A stretch of DNA of 64,000 nucleotides from positions 1 to 64,000 of the forward strand of contig NZ_JAPCKI010000009.1 of the NCBI RefSeq assembly GCF_028680575.1, read 5' to 3'. Shown here piece by piece: positions 61,380 through 64,000 of this stretch. A program made the position numbers and the translations under genes. Every line of letters starts with the position of its first letter. Position 1 is the first letter of the stretch. The DNA is from Acidovorax benzenivorans. Its GTDB lineage: Bacteria; Pseudomonadota; Gammaproteobacteria; Burkholderiales; Burkholderiaceae_C. A model generated the notes under the pieces. That model was given only the letters and a program-made list of their open reading frames with translations. It was not told the DNA's origin and did not search any database.

Positions 61380-61395
61380 GGGCATTCTTCTTGCA
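61380..61395 (+). promoter_or_regulatory. Sigma-54-type promoter of the first dioxygenase gene
   Basis: GGGCATTCTTCTTGCA has correct GG-N10-GC spacing (GG 61381-61382, GC 61393-61394) and a perfect TTGCA, with three mismatches in the -24 half. The predicted start near 61406 gives a leader of about 218 bases. Confidence 0.5.
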
Positions 61396-61476
61396 TCGCC
61401 ATTGGCAAGAGTAGAAGCGTTCACTGCGTTGCCCCCTATGCAATCTTGCACGAGGCGATGCCAGTCGGAAATTGCT

Positions 61477-61600
61477 CTTGAAGCCCGCTGTACGCACAGC
61501 GGTGTGCGCTTGCACACCGTGCTTCAAGGGTTGAACGGACGGCCGCTGCAGGCGGTGCCCCCCACTCTTGAAGCACCCAGCGGGAGGGCCTTTCTTCCTT
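61477..61600 (+). promoter_or_regulatory. Structured leader, candidate riboswitch
   Basis: CTTGAAGC (61477-61484) pairs with GCTTCAAG (61521-61528) and encloses two perfect hairpins, CGCTGT/ACAGCG (61486-61501) and GGTGTGC/GCACACC (61501-61518), a three-way junction. A second CTTGAAGCAC at 61567-61576 can pair ten bases with 61519-61528 instead. That second copy lies in the loop of a GCCCCCC/GGGAGGGC hairpin (61557-61589), which is followed by TTTCTTCCTT. Mutually exclusive pairing plus a terminator-like stem is the layout of a riboswitch expression platform. The ligand and class are unknown. Confidence 0.5.
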
Positions 61601-61623
61601 CCACTTGTCTTCAGGAGAACTGC

Positions 61624-62619
61624 ATGACCACCACTGCCACCTACGACCTCGCCGAGCTGCAAAAAGAAACGCGCATGGGCGCGATGGGCTCGGAAACCGC
61701 GAGCCGCGAGATCCGCCGCATCGACCTCAGCCACTTTGCGCAGCGCAAGACCGAGATTGCCGAACAGCTGTGGGACGCTGCTGTCGATGTCGGCTTCTTC
61801 CAGATCGTGAACCATGGCATTGACCTGGCCGAGGTGCGCAACGCCTTTGCGATGACCGAACGCTTCTTTGCGCTGCCCGACGCCGTGAAGGCGCAATACC
61901 CGCTCAAGAAGGCGCTCAACGTGGGCTGGGAAAGCCGCGCACAGGTGCGCCCCTCCACCGGCACGCCAGACCAGAAGGAGTCGTACCAGATCACCCGCCC
62001 GCACATGGCAGGCCTGTGGCCTACCGACGAAGAGCTGGCGGGCTTCCAGGCCACCATGCTCGCCTTTGAGGGCCAGTGCTGGCAGGTAGCGATGCAGGTG
62101 CTGTCGTGTTTTGCGTGGAAGTTGGGGTTTGACGAAGCCTTCTTTGCCCGTGCGCACGACCCCGCGCAGGCCAGCTACCAAAGCACCTTGCGCCTGCTGC
62201 ATTACTTTGCGACCCCGCCCGAGCAGCAAGCGAGCCTGGGCCTGTGGCGCGCCGGGGCGCATACCGACTTTGATTGTCTGACCCTGCTCTTTCAGCGCCA
62301 GGGCCAGGGCGGCTTGCAGGTGTGCCCAGGCAAGGAGATGGACACCCAGGCCTGGACCTCGGTGGAACCCGACGAGCAGGCCATCACCTGCAACATCGGC
62401 GACATGCTGATGCGCTGGAGCGACGACCAGCTGCCCAGCAACTTCCACCGCGTGAAGAACCCGCTGCCGGGTGAGTACATGGGGCCGCGCTACAGCATCG
62501 CCTTCTTTGCCCAGGCCAACCGCGACGCCATCATCGAAGGGCCCGGCAAGAAGTACCCGGCGATTGCCGCGGGCGACTACCTGAACCAGCGGGTGGCGGC
62601 CAACTTCAAGGCTTATTGA
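61624..62619 (+). CDS. 2-oxoglutarate/Fe(II) dioxygenase (isopenicillin-N-synthase family)
   Basis: The 331-residue dioxygenase has a DIOX_N domain (about 30-150; RRIDLSHFAQRK, AVDVGFFQIVNHGIDLAEVR) and a catalytic jelly roll with the iron triad HxD...H in GAHTDFDCLTLLFQ and SNFHRVKNP, and the 2-oxoglutarate Arg in RYSIAFF. Bacterial members hydroxylate diverse small molecules; fungal relatives include thymine 7-hydroxylase. GGAGAA lies close before the ATG. The long frame upstream of this ATG is leader, not protein. It is divergent from the deaminase gene. The substrate is unknown. Confidence 0.92.
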   Translation: MTTTATYDLAELQKETRMGAMGSETASREIRRIDLSHFAQRKTEIAEQLWDAAVDVGFFQIVNHGIDLAEVRNAFAMTERFFALPDAVKAQYPLKKALNVGWESRAQVRPSTGTPDQKESYQITRPHMAGLWPTDEELAGFQATMLAFEGQCWQVAMQVLSCFAWKLGFDEAFFARAHDPAQASYQSTLRLLHYFATPPEQQASLGLWRAGAHTDFDCLTLLFQRQGQGGLQVCPGKEMDTQAWTSVEPDEQAITCNIGDMLMRWSDDQLPSNFHRVKNPLPGEYMGPRYSIAFFAQANRDAIIEGPGKKYPAIAAGDYLNQRVAANFKAY

Positions 62620-62713
62620 CGCGTGACTTGGGAGGCAGGGGTGGGCGCTTGTCCGCCCCGGCGATGCCTGGGTGGGCGGCTGCCGTCGATGGCCCGGCCG
62701 GGCAGGGGCAGGC

Positions 62714-63130
62714 TCAAGCGGCGTGGCGCGGTACACCCACGGCGCTTATCCGGAATACGTTGTCCTCCGGGTCGGCCAGCACCGCCTGCCATTGGCCGTA
62801 GTAGGTGGCGTAGGGTGGTTTGATGATCTTCCCGCCCAGGGCGGTCACCTTCACACTCGCCGTCTCCACCGCATCCGGCGTGTCCAGCATGAAGGTGGCG
62901 TAGCCCGTCACGCTGCGCGGTGGTGGTAACGCCGCGTCGGGTTGCCGGTCGGCCAGGCCCAGCAGGGCATAGGCCTCGGGCGCGTTGAAGCCAAGCTGGA
63001 AGTGCTCTGTCTCCACTGCACGGTAGATGGCCGAGCGCGTGCCGGGCGCCTCGGGCAACTGCAGCAAGGCTTGGTAAAACTGCAGTTGTGCATCGATGTC
63101 CTGGCACAGCAGGTTGAACCAGAGCTTCAT
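62714..63130 (-). CDS. VOC-family (glyoxalase/bleomycin-resistance) protein
   Basis: The 138-residue protein has two beta-alpha-beta-beta-beta modules of the vicinal-oxygen-chelate fold. It starts MKLWFNLLCQDIDAQLQFYQ, then VETEHFQLGFNAPEAYALLG, and ends VLADPEDNVFRISAVGVP, the usual D-P-x-x-N/G-x end. The partner function is unknown. Its ATG overlaps the stop of the upstream dioxygenase gene (ATGA), so the two are translationally coupled and probably act in one pathway. It converges with the first dioxygenase gene. Confidence 0.88.
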   Translation of the reverse strand: MKLWFNLLCQDIDAQLQFYQALLQLPEAPGTRSAIYRAVETEHFQLGFNAPEAYALLGLADRQPDAALPPPRSVTGYATFMLDTPDAVETASVKVTALGGKIIKPPYATYYGQWQAVLADPEDNVFRISAVGVPRHAA

Positions 63131-64000
63131 GCCATCACCGTCGCGCTGGCCGGGGTGGTGGATGTGGTGGTCTGACCCAGGCCGTAGGTCTTGCGGTACA
63201 TGGCCTGCAAGTGCTCGCCCACGGTGCAGGGTGCAAAGCGCGGCGACTCACCCGCAGGCACACAGGTGGGGACGGGGACCACCTGGGCCTCGTAGTCGGG
63301 CGTGTAGAAGAACGGAATGGAGTGGCGGGGTACGCCGCCACTGTGCACATTGCGCACGCGGTGCGGGTTGGACCGGTACAGCCCATTGGTCCAGCGCGGG
63401 ATCATGTCGCCCAGGTTCACCACCAGCGCGCCTTCGATGGGTGTGGCGGCCACCCAGTCGCCAGTGGGCAGCTTCACCTCCAGCCCGCCATGGTGGTCCT
63501 GGGCCAGCAGGGTGATGGCGCCCCAGTCTGTGTGTTCGCCCGCGCCAAAGGTGAGCGCATCGGCGCTTTCGGGGTGGGGTGGGTAGCGCAGCAGCCGCAG
63601 CGTGAGCATGGGGCTTTGGTGTGTGTGGTCGAAGTAGTCCTCGGGCAGGTCGAGGGACAGTGCCAGCAGCTGCATCAGCCGCAGGGCCAGCTGCCGCATG
63701 GCGGCGATGTAGGTGCGGCTCTGGGTGGCCAGCTCGGGCAACCCCTCAGGCCACTGGTTGCTGCCGTAGGAGTGGTAGCCGCGCTGCACATACGGATGGT
63801 CTGCCGCGTAGTCCAGCCCGCAGTAAAAGCTTTCCTTGAGGTCCGGGCGCGCATTCGCGTCCAGTGTCTGCCCGCCCAGGCTTTCGTAGCCCCGCATGAC
63901 GGGCGAGTGGTGCAGCGAAATGGCTTCCTTGGATGCCAGCGGCAGGTCGAAGAACTGCTGCATCAATGCAAACTGGCGCGCAATGACATCCTGCGGCACG
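63127..64000 (-). CDS. Second 2-oxoglutarate/Fe(II) dioxygenase, partial
   Basis: The gene runs off the window end; 290 residues of the C-terminal part are seen and the true start lies beyond 64000. It is another isopenicillin-N-synthase-type dioxygenase. GYESLGGQTLDANARPDLKE and SFYCGLDYAADHPYVQRGYH are typical. The iron triad lies in GAGEHTDWGAITLL and NPHRVRNVHS, with the 2-oxoglutarate Arg in RHSIPFF. It is distinct from the dioxygenase at 61624-62619. It is coupled to the downstream VOC gene. Confidence 0.9.
   Translation of the reverse strand, partial: VPQDVIARQFALMQQFFDLPLASKEAISLHHSPVMRGYESLGGQTLDANARPDLKESFYCGLDYAADHPYVQRGYHSYGSNQWPEGLPELATQSRTYIAAMRQLALRLMQLLALSLDLPEDYFDHTHQSPMLTLRLLRYPPHPESADALTFGAGEHTDWGAITLLAQDHHGGLEVKLPTGDWVAATPIEGALVVNLGDMIPRWTNGLYRSNPHRVRNVHSGGVPRHSIPFFYTPDYEAQVVPVPTCVPAGESPRFAPCTVGEHLQAMYRKTYGLGQTTTSTTPASATVMA

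Noticed and set aside
1..64000. CRISPR arrays, rRNA genes, complete insertion sequences or prophage
   Set aside because: No regularly spaced repeats, rRNA sequence, transposase with terminal repeats or phage structural genes were found.

Overview
This window looks like chromosomal DNA of a GC-rich betaproteobacterium of the Comamonadaceae, close to Acidovorax. The urt/ure gene complement, the hrcA, greB, spoT and rpoZ-gmk-yicC housekeeping blocks, and two families of short intergenic repeats typical of that group all point there. This placement is by recognition; no search was run. No CRISPR array, rRNA operon or intact insertion sequence was seen.

Layout. 0-1.4 kb: two small uncharacterised genes of lower GC that share a leader motif. 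1.4-12.6 kb: core genes hrcA, two tRNAs, greB, spoT, rpoZ, gmk, yicC, a Ser/Thr kinase and PP2C phosphatase pair, rph, rdgB and hemW. 12.6-16.4 kb: an I78 inhibitor lipoprotein, a PAS-GGDEF cyclase, a 57-residue small protein, a membrane protein and tRNA-Ser. 16.4-22.3 kb: the minus-strand urease cluster ureA-hupE-ureB-ureC-GNAT-ureE-ureF-ureG. 22.5-27.3 kb: a divergent pair encoding an NCS1 permease fused to a hybrid histidine kinase, plus a LuxR-type response regulator. 27.4-37.1 kb: mixed genes (CheX-like protein, GGDEF, a MurA homologue, a two-subunit molybdenum hydroxylase, Crp/Fnr regulator, SDR, darcynin, MFS). 37.5-43.3 kb: the urea ABC transporter urtABCDE. 43.3-50.7 kb: PAP2, diacylglycerol-kinase-like, metallophosphoesterase, cyclase-PilZ, HAD, alaC and two small genes. 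50.8-64 kb: a long minus-strand catabolic operon that runs from a ferredoxin through a flavodoxin-fold reductase, cytosine-deaminase-like amidohydrolase, RidA, creatininase-family hydrolase, NMT1-type ABC transporter and FAD oxidase, and ends in ureD. Beyond it lie a RutR-like TetR regulator, a CMP/dCMP-type deaminase and two 2-oxoglutarate/Fe(II) dioxygenases.

How the parts may work together. Five sequences with sigma-54 -24/-12 spacing (GG-N10-GC) sit upstream of ureA, the NCS1-kinase gene, the ferredoxin-to-ureD operon, the deaminase gene and the first dioxygenase gene. A 16-bp site that matches the E. coli RutR operator at 12 of 14 specified bases covers the predicted start site of the ferredoxin-to-ureD operon. 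The simplest reading is a nitrogen-scavenging regulon in which a nucleobase-like N-heterocycle is imported, deaminated and ring-opened to urea and ammonia, with urtABCDE and urease handling the urea. The substrate is inferred, not shown. The first dioxygenase gene also has a roughly 220-nt leader containing a three-way-junction fold with two competing pairing partners, which is a candidate riboswitch.
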